DNA of 64,000 nucleotides from Magnolia sinica (GCF_029962835.1 NC_080575.1:63219493-63283492); one strand, 5' to 3'; counted from the first letter of the stretch, positions 32,779 to 44,843 are shown. A program made the numbers and translations. The notes: generated from the sequence alone by a model not told the origin.

Positions 32779-34075
32779 GGCCCATTTGGATGAACGGATT
32801 AGATGGGTTTTGAAGGGATGGGATCACACGATCTCACCACTCAATCCTTCGCGCGCGTTTGGGCACACGGTTTTAAGGCAAACCGCCATATCCCATGGGT
32901 TTTAGATGGACTCGTACGTCCAGAGAAGGGATAACCCAGGCGTCCCATCTTCTTCCTGCAGCCCATCCACCAAATCCAACAAGGGATTTGGAGGCGATTT
33001 AAAAATAGCGTCTCTTTATTTCTCTCTGTCGCAGCGAGCCGTACCTAAAGAAGACGACTAGCGTCCGATCGCGTCTTCTACAGGTGATCCATCAATGCCT
33101 ATATAGAGATGGCCTCGTCTCTTCCTTATGGCTATGTATTTGTAGTGAAGAAGGTATGATCACTGCAGATTGCTCTTGGGTTGGCAATGACAGGTATGTG
33201 TAGCATGTAATTTCTTTAAGTCAATGTTGTCTTCCCCAATTCCTTCTATTTTTAGGGTTTAGTGGTAGATCTGGCTTTCTATGTTGAAGGACACCCCCAT
33301 GCCAGGTCCCTTTTATTCTCATGGGACATTGCCAGCATGCATATTATACCAAAAAGGGTTATGTGAAATGGGGTATCGAAACAAGGTTTTGTTCTCCTAA
33401 TGGTGGTTTTGAAGCCCATCATACCGCAGAGTGCTTGCATTTAATGAGACAGTTTTTTCACAAATGAATTCCTGACCACCTTGTGAATGACCTTTCTAAA
33501 CCATCAACGCATAAGACATGGGCTCAGCCTTTCCTGGACACATTGTTGCTTTGTGTTCCTAAAGTTCAAGAAAGAGTCAGCAGCATCCTGTATCTGCTTT
33601 ATGTTATGCAGAGAGTTACAAGGCCATCTCTGTCCTCATCCTGTTTCTACCATTCTAATATAAATGAAATATATGGTCTCAAGTCTAGGGAAATGTATAA
33701 CTTGCAGAGAAACAAGTCTATGTATGTTTGGTACCATGCTTCATTTGCCTATTCTCCTGGCAGTGCTCAAAATTGAGATGTGTCAGGTTCCTTAAAAAAC
33801 TTGGTAAACTGATTTCGCTTCCGTGAACACAAATGTTATACTTGCGAAACTTTTGGATATTGTGGCTTTTGCTAGGTCTGTCTTTATGTGGCCTGTGTTC
33901 TCTGCAAGATGATGCTTATTGAGATTTTAAGCTTATTAGGATGGCCTCCCTTTTTTTTGATAACTGCTAGTGTTATGAGACTGCAATTGCATTTTACCTT
34001 TCATTGTTCACAACATCACATGTACACTGCCTGCATTGATCCCATGACATCCCTTGGGAATGCTCAGGGTTGCAA
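32779..34075 (+). other. 5' region of the Harbinger element, no clear gene
   Basis: After the terminus comes sequence resembling a promoter and leader (TTTAAAAATAGCGTCTC, then CTTCTACAGGTGATCC near 33075-33090). A frame from 33298 to 33776 has no domain I recognise. It could be an untranslated leader, an old insert, or a captured fragment. Confidence 0.4.
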
Positions 34076-34079
34076 AAAG

Positions 34080-34430
34080 TTGGCCATTTGGGTTCGGGTT
34101 GAACCCTGACTCCAACTCAACATCAAGAGGACCTAACCTACTACTTGAGCCCAACCAAACATCAAGAAGCCTCAACCTGCAATCCAATCTGACCTAAAGT
34201 TCCAACAAAGGATGCCCAACTTGAAAATCCTCTATACTTGATCCAACCTGACCCCAAGTACATGTGATTATTCCCAATCCCAACCTAACCCAGCTGAATT
34301 TGCTCAACCCGGACCCAACCTGAATTGAAATTGGGTTGGTGTTTTCCAATCTGAATCTGACATGAGTACGTTGACAACCTAACCTAAGTTGATTGGGTTT
34401 GGGTTGACCTAAAACCAAGTTACCCTTCTG
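34080..34430. repeat. Degenerate CCAACCTGA/GGGTTGG-type repeat
   Basis: Many variants of CCCAACCTGA, CTCAACCTG and GGTTCGGGTTG alternate over about 350 bp. This resembles the low-complexity ends of some plant hAT elements, but I could not find paired termini, so only the repeat is reported. Confidence 0.55.
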
Positions 34431-34435
34431 CTTTG

Positions 34436-34572
34436 AAGTTTTTAATTTTTTATTTTCAAAGGCACTCACACCCCACACGCATGTATGCACTCACACCACA
34501 ATGGGTACTTGAACCCATTACCTTATGTTGAAACTCCAGAGAGTCTACCACTGGGGCATGAGTAAGGACCCT
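34436..34572 (-). mobile_element. tRNA-derived SINE
   Basis: On the minus strand the sequence has an A-box-like TGCCCCAGTGG (34558-34548) and a B-box-like GGTTCAAGTACC (34515-34504) about 33 bp apart, the internal RNA polymerase III promoter of tRNA-derived SINEs. It continues with GTGGTGTGAGTGCATACATG and GTGTGGGGTGTGAGTGCC and ends in an A-rich tail (AAAATAAAAAATTAAAAAC). A transcribed tRNA gene is unlikely, because no cloverleaf is evident. Target duplications were not found. Confidence 0.65.
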
Positions 34573-36383
34573 GCTTTGCAATTTGAGTTGCTTCTATCCC
34601 ATCCAAATTCACCCGTCCATGCTGCCCTATGTCATGCTTAGTCCCAATTGAAATTCAGCATGGGAAACTCTTATATTGAGTAAGTCTTTTATCTGTTTTG
34701 ATCTTGCAGTGTCCATGGCCAGAAAATTCTAATCAAATAATTTTAGCTATGTATTTTGACCAACACAGTGGTACAACAGAATCTCAAAGCTTAAATTCTA
34801 TTTATTTGTTATTTGATTGGTATCTTGAAGTCTATTTGTCTGATGGAGGATTATTTAATCTGAAGTGTTTTTCAACACCTCACAGTGGGGGCCATCCATC
34901 CAATGATCCGCATCTGTTGTGGGGCCTCCTATTCAATGCACTGAAATTTTTTTATTTCACTACTTTTTTATTGCCCACATATCCAAAGGTTTAGCAATTT
35001 TCTATTTGAGATTTTTGGGGCATGGGCGTAAAGTGTGGTCCATGATATCAATGGTTTGGATCATTGAACTATGGGCCCCACTTGTATAAATGGAAATCCC
35101 AAATGGTATGTATAGTCTCTTGCCCAAAGAATTGTATAATAACTTGGTATGAAAATGCACAACTAACTCATAATTGAGGCCGGTAAATGAGCAATGGCTA
35201 TATTCAACAGGAAAACAATGATAGATTGTATGGTTTAGCTCTTCTGTTCCCTGTTTTTTTTTTTCTTTTTCTGAGATATGGCGGCTCATTGATATAGTAG
35301 TTCCTTCAATCATCCAATCACCTTACACATTTGCTCTGTGTATGTTAAGGGCCACACTCTATGCAACTTGTCTGAAGAGTTACTCCCAGTGGCATTTCTC
35401 TTACTATGTTTTGTTTCTGCATCCTGTTGACTTAAAATTGATGATTATTTCATTTACTTCTTCACTTAAACAATGTGTTTGGATGTATTATTAAATTGAA
35501 TCACAATTAGGCTACTTTTAAAAGTCCTAAAAGGAGTGTATCTGCAATTTGAGGGCCATTTTGTAGTTATGAGTACGGGGAATTCAATTACAGTACTGTC
35601 ATTTCCTCTTTACTGAACTAATTATCACAATCCATTTCATTAGCGCACCAAAACGCATCCTAAAACTACACTGACTTCTTGCTCATTTGATTCATGTTCC
35701 TGCTATCTGCAGTTTTTCACTTCAACGAAAAAGAAAACTCTATCACCTGGTCTCAAGTTTGAGAAAATCGATAAATACGCAGAATTCATATTGGATGCGA
35801 AAATCAAATTTGATTCTATCTTTTCAGATTTTTAATTTTTCTCATTGTGCAGATTCTGTATAGACATTCTCTGCCCGCATTTACAGCATTCATATAACTG
35901 CAACACCTATCCAGGATGTTCTAAACATGTCAATAGCTACAAATGTTTGACTGTTAAGGGGATTTTGAGATGTCAACAACATCATGTTTTTGGTTAGCAT
36001 CAACTTACCACAAGGTAGTGCTTAGATCATAAGCCCTTGTTCCTAGTCTCAGCTATTTCTTTGTTCTAACTTAACTATAAGGTTTTTGAATATCTACCTC
36101 TTCCAACCCTTTACTACATTATATATCTGTTCAAGTAAGTAGAAGTCATGAAAGACATTTGTAGTCAACTTGATACTGGATTCGAAAAATTATTTGCATT
36201 ATTCATATTATCACAAAGAATAAACTGATGTCGATTTCTTACTAGAATTGTCCAAATATCTGCATTAGTCATTGTATCAGAAAGAATGAACTGATGTGAA
36301 CCTGCTACTGGATTCATCCAATTATAAAAAGCAAAGGACTTTGTTCACTACTCTGTTTTTCCCTTCTTCTTCCTCTCTCTCTC

Positions 36384-36428
<45 letters not shown>

Positions 36429-37140
36429 ACCACCAATGTGATGACTCATTCTGCAGATTCTAGTTAGACATGTGATGACTCCATAGATGTGTTTAGCTCA
36501 AACTTGTACTTCTATTAGTTATATATGAGCCTTGCTAATTTCACACTTAGGCACAAGTGCTAACATATGAAAGATGTCAGCTTTCCATCTGGTTGGAAAT
36601 AGTGCTTAGATCTTCTGCTTCAAAAATCAATCAGTTGCACTCACGCAGGGCCACAATGCACAAAGTAAACTAATTGTTGAAACAACTTTTTTCTTTGTCT
36701 ATTTGTTTTGCATGCTGTAGCTCACAACACCCAGGTGTGAAGTGGCCCAATTTATAGGCCAAAAGAGCTAAACAATGTAGCCTGTCTGATGGAAATTTCT
36801 GATATTGCATGTATTTCATCTTGTTGGCCTCTGTGTTTGGTCAGGGCTCCACATGCGGGGAACTAGCACACCAAACATTCACACACACGTTCTCTAATTG
36901 TTGGCCTCTACCCCTAGGTGTTTTGGACAAAAAGAAAGGTGGGGCCCAACAATAGGAAAAACTATAGTTCCATGGATTGTCCACTTTCAAGGTTTAGAAA
37001 CTTAGATATTGGTTTCTTCCAAAAAAGAAAATTGTTAAAATTCAATTTTCATAGCCGAGAGATAGCATCTCGTTTTTAGAGTGTTGGGTTTTTAACATCC
37101 GTTATACAAGCTAATGTTAAAGTCTTCTACTTCCACTTGT
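34573..37140. other. Non-coding part of the Harbinger element
   Basis: The stretch is AT-rich. It contains a possible small Tourist-like element at about 35473-35660 (ends ATGTGTTTGGATGTATTA and, inverted, ATGCGTTTTGGTGCGC) and a GA microsatellite at about 36384-36425. A repeated phrase with AAAGAATAAACTGATGTC occurs near 36215 and 36282. No protein domain is recognised. Confidence 0.5.
36384..36425. repeat. (GA)n microsatellite
   Basis: About 20 uninterrupted AG units preceded by TCTCTCTCTCT form a short inverted pair. Confidence 0.95.
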
Positions 37141-37158
37141 ATACATGGCGATAGATAG

Positions 37159-38599
37159 ATGGTGGAAGATGAAGATGAGGAAGAGATGGCCGATTCCATC
37201 TTTGTTCTTGCAATGGTTGCATGCGTTGTAGCTGTTGGGGAATACTGTTAACACTACATGTTGAGAGAGCCAGCTCGAGTAGGGGATGATGTGTAGGCCA
37301 GATTTATCAATTCTATTATTCGCACAGGTTATAGGGACTATTACTCAACTAAGGATGAAACAGGATGCATTTTTTCATCTATGTGAAGTAGTGCGTGAGA
37401 GGACGACCCTACGCGATACACGCAATGTTAGTTTGGAGGAACAACTAGTCGTATTCCTGCATAATGTGCATAATGTGTGATAGGATAGAAATTTTGTCAT
37501 TCAGGTGAAACTATAAGCTGTCATTTTCACTAAGTTCTAAATGTCGTTGTCTCCCTATAACCTAATTATGTTAAGCAAGCCGGCGCATAAACCCCCAATG
37601 AGATTCAATCAAATACACATTAGGCCAGCTATTTCCAGGTACCATTATAGACCAACAATTCCTTTGTGAATCTAAAGGTTAAATTTTGCATCATTCATAC
37701 TAATCTTATGGGCTCGAAAACTCCTCCACTATAGGATTGTGTAGGTGTAATTGACGGGACACATATTCCTTCACATATAACAGCATCAGAATATGCAAGC
37801 TTCCGCAACCGAAAGGGTATCTTGTCTCAGAATATATTTGTTGCTTGTTTGTTTGATATGTTAATATTATACGTGTTAGCCGGATGGGAAGGTTTAGTGT
37901 TGAATGCAAGGGTCCTACATAACGCCTTAACGTGAAATGATGATCCTCTAATTGTGTCACATGGTAAATAATCTTCACTATTATTCGCTCATCATTTACT
38001 GCGTAAAATCATGTTGCTGAAAGACTGAAAGAATCATTCCTACCATTATGTAGGAAAATACTTCATCATCAACACAGGTTACGCTCATTCAGTAGGCTTC
38101 ATGACCCCTTATCATGGAGTTCGATACCACCTGCAAGAGTATTATACCAGGAGAGCTCCCATGAATATGAAAGAATTATTTAACTATCGACATGCGCAAT
38201 TGTGAAACGCAATTGAGCGATGTTTCGGTGTAATGAAGGAGAGATTTCCAATTTTAAAGACAGCTCTGCAATATTCTTTTAATACGTAAGTCAAAATTGT
38301 TATTGCTTGTTGTGTGCTACATAATTTCATACGAAAAGAAGATGGATCAAACCAAGATTTGCGTGATATTAGTATACCTGTGAGTAACATTGAGGCTAAT
38401 CCTACCCCAAATGAGGTATCATCAGTTGATGAAAGATAATGGCTAGTCCAAGTCACTCAACGAGAGAAAGATGAGTGGATCAGAATTCGTGACAGGATTG
38501 CGGAGCGCATGTGGGCGTCTAGATGAGTGGATCAGAATTCGTGACAGGATTGCGGAGCGCATGTGGGCAGACACCCAAAACAATAGTAGGATTCGATAG
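37159..38599 (+). pseudogene. PIF/Harbinger DDE transposase, decayed
   Basis: The first ATG gives MVEDEDEEEMADSIFVLA, an acidic start like other plant Harbinger transposases. The N-terminal region in a second frame has LRMKQDAFFHLCEVVRERTT and LRDTRNVSLEEQLVVFLHNV (helix-turn-helix type). The catalytic core has GVIDGTHIPSHITASEYASF with the first Asp. It then has LYVLAGWEGLVLNARVLHNA, where the second catalytic Asp (expected before ARVL) is Asn, and NAIERCFGVMKERFPILKTA with the catalytic Glu. Near the end, a 48-bp phrase with GATCAGAATTCGTGACAGGA is tandemly duplicated (38469-38568). Many stops and frameshifts (for example about 37480-37760) confirm it is inactive. In an intact element it would cut at TTA targets together with the Myb-like partner. 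Confidence 0.85.
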
Positions 38600-38829
38600 G
38601 CCCACTCAGTTTCCTAAGTAGATTAATACTTAACATATACATAATCGATACTCCGATTTCTGTATAAGTTCTATATGTTACTATTTAGTATTTATATTCG
38701 GGTTTGATAAATTACCATGAAACATTAGCTACCGTTTATTTCATTCTCATTAACATATACTCTAATTGAATGATACACAACTCGCATGGTTTTCTTTTGT
38801 AACTACTTTCGCATGTATACATAGGTGAG

Positions 38830-39952
38830 ATGTTGGACATTTGGGGAGGTTTTACACCGTCTTCGATGCAGTCACTGGTGAGAACCCCGGTCATACCGAT
38901 GCATTGTTCACCACGTAAGAAGTCCGTCAAATCTCTCGCAGAGCCTTCCTCTTGCGCCACCAAAATCAAATGGACCAGAAGTATGGATCAAGTATTGTTT
39001 GACACCTTGATTGAGCAAATTGCGTTAGGTCGAAAGGCTGATAATGGCTTCAAAAGAGAAGCCTATCAAGCGGTCACCGACGAGGTGCATAAACGTACTC
39101 AAATCCTTGTTAACTGGAAAAATGTTTAGAATAGATTGAGGTATCACAAGAGAGAGTACAACGATGTAAGGGACATGCTGGCTATGAGCGGCTTTGGTTG
39201 AAACAGTGAGCGCATGGTCGTGATGGCACTAAACGAAGTTTGGGAGGAGTATCTAAAGATAACGATCCCTCCTAACTAATACACTTTCTATATTTATGAT
39301 TTAAAACCGTCGTGTCCAATCTAATTGCCAAATTCTTCATTGTTTGTAGTCTCATTCGAGAGCTGAGAGGTTGCGTGGCAAGCGAATTGAACAGATGAAT
39401 GATTTAGCGGTGATTGTAGGTTCTGACCAGGTTACGAGACGATATGCTCAAGGAAGTAGGAACATGGCTGCATCCTCATCTCGTGCTTATAGAGACTTGA
39501 ATGAAGTGTGGACAGAGCTGGACAATGATCTTGATGCTACCGTGGACCTCTCTGAAGAAAATCTCCATAAATCACTTAGAAATTATGGCCATTCAACTGA
39601 AAGTCAATCAAGGGAAAATATGTCGTTTCAAAAGACTCCCACTCATGGAACTGATTCCGATAGTACTCGTGGTGGGAGTGTGACAACAAAAAAGATGCGA
39701 CCCGCTCGTCCTTGCGACAACCTAAGCATGTCTCTCACGACTGTAGCAGAGGCAATGCGTAACTTCAAACTTGTGAAGGAGGTCAACCGAACAAGTAGGG
39801 TCTTACACATACTTGAAGAGGTTCAGGGGCTAACCAACTCTGAGTTTATTGAGGTTAGTTAGCTCCTGAGTAGGGATGACAAACTTGCATCCTTTTTTGT
39901 TGCTCTACGACCGGAACGTCGTGTTGATTGGCTGAAAAGAAATTCTGTCTAA
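38830..39952 (+). pseudogene. Harbinger-associated Myb/SANT-like DNA-binding protein
   Basis: The first frame has KIKWTRSMDQVLFDTLIEQI and GRKADNGFKREAYQAVTDEV, the Myb/SANT-like domain usual for Harbinger ORF1 partners. It then has, after a TAG at 39127, RLRYHKREYNDVRDMLAMSG and VWEEYLKITIPPN. A likely intron (about 39277-39348, acceptor TTTGTAG) leads to a second part with RAERLRGKRIEQMNDLAVIV, SSSRAYRDLNEVWTELDNDL and a C-terminal helix-rich stretch ending RRVDWLKRNSV near 39950. The family protein binds element ends and carries the transposase into the nucleus. Stops at 39127 and 39199 disable it. Confidence 0.8.
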
Positions 39953-40436
39953 TTTAAAGGCTAATGATGGTGGTGCTTCTAGTTGATAGAAGCGAATTCA
40001 ATGAGTTTAGAAACTTTGAAATTTACATTACAGTTTGGATAATATTTAGGGTGGGGGGAAGATTTGCTACAATAGACTTTGTTTGTTTTGATGAATTTCT
40101 GTGTGGACATGTAATAACTTTTTTGCTCTCTTTCTGGTTTTAATTTTTTGGATTAGTCATATTTGGTATACAATGTATACCAACGTGAAAGATTGCTCTT
40201 AGGATGACTCCTAGTTATGTAATATCTTAATTTCATGTCAATCAAATGCTTTTTGTATGCACATTTTAACAAATAGGACCACACACTTCGAATGGAGAAA
40301 GGGTACGTACTCACAACTTTTTCATTACATTTGATCACAGACAATATCTCTTTTTTATCGATTGGATACGCCTCATAATTTTTAAACGCATTTCTATCCA
40401 AATATATTAGTATACATTCCGATAATGGACATGTCT

Positions 40437-40840
40437 TTGCAGATGGCCAAAGAAAAGTACTATGTTGTACTGGTGAGGCGTCGGCCGGGCATATATGTAT
40501 ATCATAGGATGATGCATGATTGGAAGTCAAGGGGTACGATGGAGGCAAATATTGAGCATTCAAGAATTGGAAGGAAGTTGCTGCATGTTGGGACAATTTT
40601 TTTGGTACTACCAGTGCACAGTCGGGACTTGGACGAGGATCTCATTCGAGATATGTGGCCGAATATTCTAACAATGTTGATATTCTTCATTCATCAACTT
40701 CGTCTATCCAACAGACGACCCATGCCATGGTTTCTAAGGCCACGTCCACTGATGATCCCGCCCCGTCTTTAGGAGAGAGATTGTGTACACTGATGATTGC
40801 CATTCTGGTTCTTTTCTTTGCTTTATATATTATTTTTTAA
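40437..40840 (+). pseudogene. Third Harbinger gene: RNase H1 N-terminal-like domain plus C-terminal membrane anchor
   Basis: After an acceptor-like TGTCTTTGCAG the frame reads MAKEKYYVVLVRRRPGIYVY, the start of the RNA/DNA hybrid-binding fold found at the N-terminus of RNase H1 (the viroplasmin-like domain). A frameshift near 40500 moves the rest of the domain to the next frame: EVKGYDGGKY, a stop, then AFKNWKEVAACWDNFFGT. That frame continues through a Ser/Thr-rich linker to LCTLMIAILVLFFALYIIF and a stop at 40840, a single hydrophobic segment at the very C-terminus, as in tail-anchored proteins. It lies 0.5 kb downstream of the Myb-like gene, inside the element's ends and on the same strand. 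There is no catalytic RNase H part. Its role is unknown. Confidence 0.6.
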
Positions 40841-41108
40841 TTCTAGGTATTACTGGTTGTGTACGGGAGAGTACTTATTATGAACTGTTTGTTTATGGTG
40901 GTTGATTTCACCATGTGGGTATTATCAATTTCAGGGTGCTACACTACTACGTCTGCTTCACCTTAATTGTGATTTTAATCCCAAGATAAGTCAGTTGGTG
41001 TGGTCCACTGGATATGTGGACTTGCTAGACGGTGATTTGTCCAGTCATGATGGATCCACTACCCCTGCCTCCAGATGGTGTACCATACATGTGGCACATG
41101 TGCAGGAC

Positions 41109-42519
41109 TAGAGCTGGGCATATTTGATCCGATTCAGTGGATTTGACCCAATCAGACTCGATCTGACCCATTCTGAACCGAACCGATGGCCTGGATCGGT
41201 GCGGATCGAGTAGGGCCATTCAGATCCGACTGTTTTTTCGATCGAGATCAGGTTGTAGTCAATCCGGACCGATTCGATCCGAAGTGAAAATAAATACTTC
41301 TACTTTTTCCTATGGTATGGTCCACTTGAGCTTTGGATATGCATCAATTTTAGGTTCAACCACTAAAATGATCTGAAAAAATGAATGGACGGCGTGGATA
41401 AACCACATGCATTCGTGGTGGGCCCCATTAGAGTTTACTCGCCACTGAGTTATGTGCACAACACGTCAACAGGCAACAAGCTACAGCTGTACCACTGAGT
41501 TACGTGCTGTGCACGTCAACACGGGTAGGCGGCGAGAGTCCCTATTAAAGTGATGTAACCAAGTTCCGTGGGCCGCACCATGATATATGTTTTGTATTCA
41601 CACCTTCCATCCATTTGGAGAGATCATTTCAGGGCAATATCCAAAGAATGAATTAAATCTAAAACTCCAGTAGACCCCAACACAGAAAGCAGTGGGGACA
41701 GTGAAGCCCACCATTAAAAACTTCTAAAGGCCACAAAAGTTTTAGATCAACTTGATATTTGTGTTTTCCCTTATTTTTGTCTTTTTCAACTTTTGAACAG
41801 GTTGGATTTCAAATAAACATTACTGTGGGCCTTTGGATAGTTTCAACGGTGGGAATCACTCTCCCCATTGTTTTCTATGGTGGGATCCACTATAGCTTTT
41901 TTTCTACATCATTCTTTGGCTCATGCCCTAAAATGATATCTCAAAATGGATGGACTGTGTGGATACAACACATACAGCATAGTGGGGCCCACAGAACTTG
42001 GTGACGTTGCTTTAGTAGCCCACTTGCTCAACTTGTCATCTGATGGGACACAGATGACAGCTAAGGTGTAGATACGTGTCATGCAAAGACAAGGGGAGAC
42101 GTGCCTCGAGCTCCAAGTTGTACGAACGGTTCAAATGAGATCAAAATTACATGGGCTCCACAATGATGTATTTATTATATCCATATCGTTTATCCATTTT
42201 TCGTGATCATTTTAGAGCATTTGAAAAAAAAAAAGAATCATATATAAAGCTCAAATGGACCACACCGAAAATAGCAGCAAGGACAATGATTTTCACCGTT
42301 AAAAAAATCGATTCGAATCATACCCAACCTGATCCGACTCGGTTTCCCTGACCGAGTCGGACTCGGTTCGGGTCAGGCCAACCATGCATCGGATCGGTTC
42401 GAGCCAGATGTCCCAGACTCGGTCCTAGATCGGATCGAGTTCGGGTCAGCCCATGTAGATTTCAGACCGAATTGAGTTGGACCCATTCCGATCCAACTCG
42501 GTCTGATGCCCCAGCTCTA
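41109..42519. mobile_element. hAT element with TAGAGCTGGGCA ends, inside Harbinger
   Basis: The left end is TAGAGCTGGGCATATTTG. The right end, inverted, is TAGAGCTGGGGCATCAGA. Flanks TGCAGGAC (41101-41108) and TGCACGAT (42520-42527) match 6 of 8. Both subterminal regions are degenerate repeats of GATCCGA/CGACTCGG. The interior is occupied by a half copy and a full copy of the long-inverted-repeat family (about 41310-41435 and 41555-42005) and another half copy (42140-42300). No transposase is present. Its ends match the element at 52857-53698. Confidence 0.75.
41555..42005. repeat. Long-inverted-repeat element, full copy
   Basis: The left arm starts ACCAAGTTCCGTGGGCC and holds ATATATGTTTTGTATTC and CCATCCATTTGGAGAGATCA. 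The right arm ends ACATACAGCATAGTGGGGCC and CACAGAACTTGGTGACG, so the outer ends pair as well. The middle has AGATCAACTTGATATTTGTG. Confidence 0.8.
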
Positions 42520-42689
42520 TGCACGATGATCCGAACCATGCCAGGATCATCTATATGTGAACTTTTCAATTAAAGCCCACTAACCACTGGAAATACCGAA
42601 TGAATTGTCTATCTCATACATATGTATCCGAAATGACAAAGAAAAAAATAAAGGAAGAATGAGGTAGGCATGCCTATAGCCGAAGTGAA

Positions 42690-43035
42690 GTTCTATAGGG
42701 CCCACCTTGATGTTTGTGTACCATCTACTCCGTACATCAATTTAGCCTGCTTATTCTAGTACATGAGCCCAAATACCAAGTAGGTCTATAACTCACAATA
42801 ACCGATGGGGAAAGTAACTCTAGCCGCTGAAACCTTTCCAGGTCCCAACATGATTTTTATATACCATCGAACCTACTACAAGGTGATTCCCACCATGCTC
42901 AAAGACAAACATATAAGCCTATATCAAAATTTTTTTGTGGGCCGGTCGGGCATTCAATCACTATTGATTCTTTTGGTGTGGATTATTTGAGTTTTGTATC
43001 CACCTAAGATTTTTAAATTTGGTCCTAAAATGGTA
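42690..43035. repeat. Long-inverted-repeat element, diverged copy
   Basis: The copy begins AGGGCCCACCTTGATGTTTG and continues with TACTCCGTACATCAATTT and GAAACCTTTCCAGGTCCC. It ends with TTGAGTTTTGTATCCACC and GGTCCTAAAATGG. The right arm is truncated near the Harbinger 3' region. Confidence 0.65.
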
Positions 43036-43403
43036 TGCTGCACAGATTCCTACCCAGACGGATTACCGTCCGGCTGGGGGTAGGACGCTATCCCCATCTG
43101 TCCAGCAAACCACAAAGCCCACAAATTTTTTATATGGAAACAATGCCAAGTTTCCTGATCCTAATATCCAAACGAGCAGAGTTGTTTTCCCCAGTGGATT
43201 CATTCAATCCCATGCCACATCCAAACACCTTTACAACTATAATCCTGGGATTTTCCAACCTGCCCAAATAGCCCAAGGAACTTGTCCCATGATATAGCAA
43301 AACCATGGAACTTCAACCCATCTATTGACATCATCATCATTACCTTAAAAACGATCCCATCCCTCCTAACCCTATGGGATTCGGCCAGCCAAACACGCCC
43401 TTA

Positions 43404-44838
43404 CTAATAGGCTATGTCCTCATGCCACTTTGTATGCTCTACAGTTGCCTATTCGGGGATCTTTTGTATCAAAAAAATTGATTTAAATGGATAATTGAAA
43501 GTTTAGTATTGCTTACATTTTTTTGTTTATTTTCTTATCGATTCACGCATTTACTTTGCTTTAGTTTCTTTCCCTGTTTACATAGGATTTCTAGGCTAAT
43601 ATAATACATTTGATTTATTTAGTTTGTTGGAAGTTCTTTAAATTGCCTTTTAAAAATTATACAATCTGGCAAAGTAGATACCGTGCTTTTCATGAGGTGA
43701 AAAATGGTGTTTAACCCCTTCATTTTCTGTAACTGAGACCCTTACCCAGAATCTAGAGCACAGATCAATCCACGATTCAATCGAGATGAGGATTCTTTGG
43801 ATTCCTCACTCTCTAGGTGATTCTACGGGCCCTAGTTGATCGTATATTCTTGAGCCTTTTTTTTTTCCTAGTGGCAACTCTTAAAGTGCTCAAACGAGTC
43901 ATCCTGTTAACCTTGGAAAAAGTATTACACAACCAAGGAAAAACAAATCAAGCTAAGTGAATCTTTCACACGTTGGGGTTCTACGCCAAAGGAAATGAGT
44001 GGGGTATACCTTATGTGAGCGACATTCATGACATCATTACTTCCTTCATCAACCCTTCTTCACTAATTTTCCATTGAGTCTAAGCTTTGTGACTTGCCAA
44101 AATTTCATGTCTTGTCTCATCAAATGACTCGTGATAGACAAGTTCTTATACATTACAGTCTAGACACTCTACTACACCAAGCTCTATGACTTGCCGAAAT
44201 CCCGAATCATGTCTCATTAAAAAGCCCATGTAGTCTAAATCATTATGCGTTACATGCTGGACGTTTATTAGACATATGCTTCATGACTTGGTGAAACCTC
44301 GAATCTTCTCATATAAAAAATCTGTGTCTAGCACTATATTTATTATTCTATCATACATGCTGACGCTCGACAAGCGCAACTACAACTGATCTAATAGGGA
44401 CACGTGAATGTTCTTGACATATTTATCTTTTCCCCGCATTCACATGCTCATGCTCTAAAATGATTTGTCAAAATAGATGGACGATATAGATAAAACATAT
44501 ACATCAAGTGGGCCCCATAAAGCCCCTAACACAATGGTCCCTCTCTAGCTAGGTCCTAGTACGGGTAGTACCCAAACTAGGTCCTAGTGAGGGTAGTAGT
44601 CAATCTGCATCGCATCACATCACATCACATCACGATGTCTATTAGAAATCCCCCTCCATCCATTTTGCCAGTAGTCATGATAGGACATGGATAAAAAATG
44701 AGGGGGATCCAAACCTCGAGTGGGCATGAATGATATGGATAGCATATAAACGTTACTGTGGGTTTAGGAATGTTATGTGTAGACGTTCAATCTTCATTAT
44801 TTCCTATCATACCACCACTTTAGTTATTTGATATACCT
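43404..44838. other. Unassigned sequence between Harbinger and copia elements
   Basis: This 1.4 kb has no recognised gene. Around 44085-44310 a phrase of the type GCTTTGTGACTTGCCAAAA, then CATGTCTTGTCTCAT, occurs three times at spacings of about 90-105 bp in diverged form. Fragments of the long-inverted-repeat family occur at about 44455-44525 and 44630-44825. A short (CATCA)n run lies at 44608-44632. Confidence 0.45.
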
Positions 44839-44843
44839 CATTG

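Larger units (their letters stand above)
32778..43400 (+). mobile_element. PIF/Harbinger DNA transposon, 10.6 kb, with nested elements
   Basis: The left end GGGCCCATTTGGATGAACGG and the reverse complement of the right end GGGCGTGTTTGGCTGGCCGA are related over about 47 bp (both continue to GGGATGGGAT). The flanks are TTA at 32775-32777 and 43401-43403, the 3-bp target of this superfamily. Inside on the plus strand are a DDE transposase (37159-38599), a Myb/SANT-like gene (38830-39952) and a third gene (40437-40840). Secondary insertions include a SINE (about 34436-34572), a hAT (41109-42519) and several long-inverted-repeat copies. The unusual size comes partly from these insertions. The alternative, two unrelated Tourist-like ends, is less likely given the matching TTA and the Harbinger genes between. 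Confidence 0.72.

Noticed and set aside
33298-33776. Possible host gene in the Harbinger 5' region
   Set aside because: The frames show no domain I can name, with stops and no clear splice pattern.
34500-34560. tRNA gene on the minus strand
   Set aside because: It has A- and B-box-like motifs but no acceptor or anticodon stems; better explained as a SINE head.
40437-40840. Endogenous pararetrovirus, suggested by the viroplasmin-like domain
   Set aside because: No other viral genes are nearby, the frame lies between Harbinger termini after its two usual genes, and this fold also occurs in cellular RNase H1.
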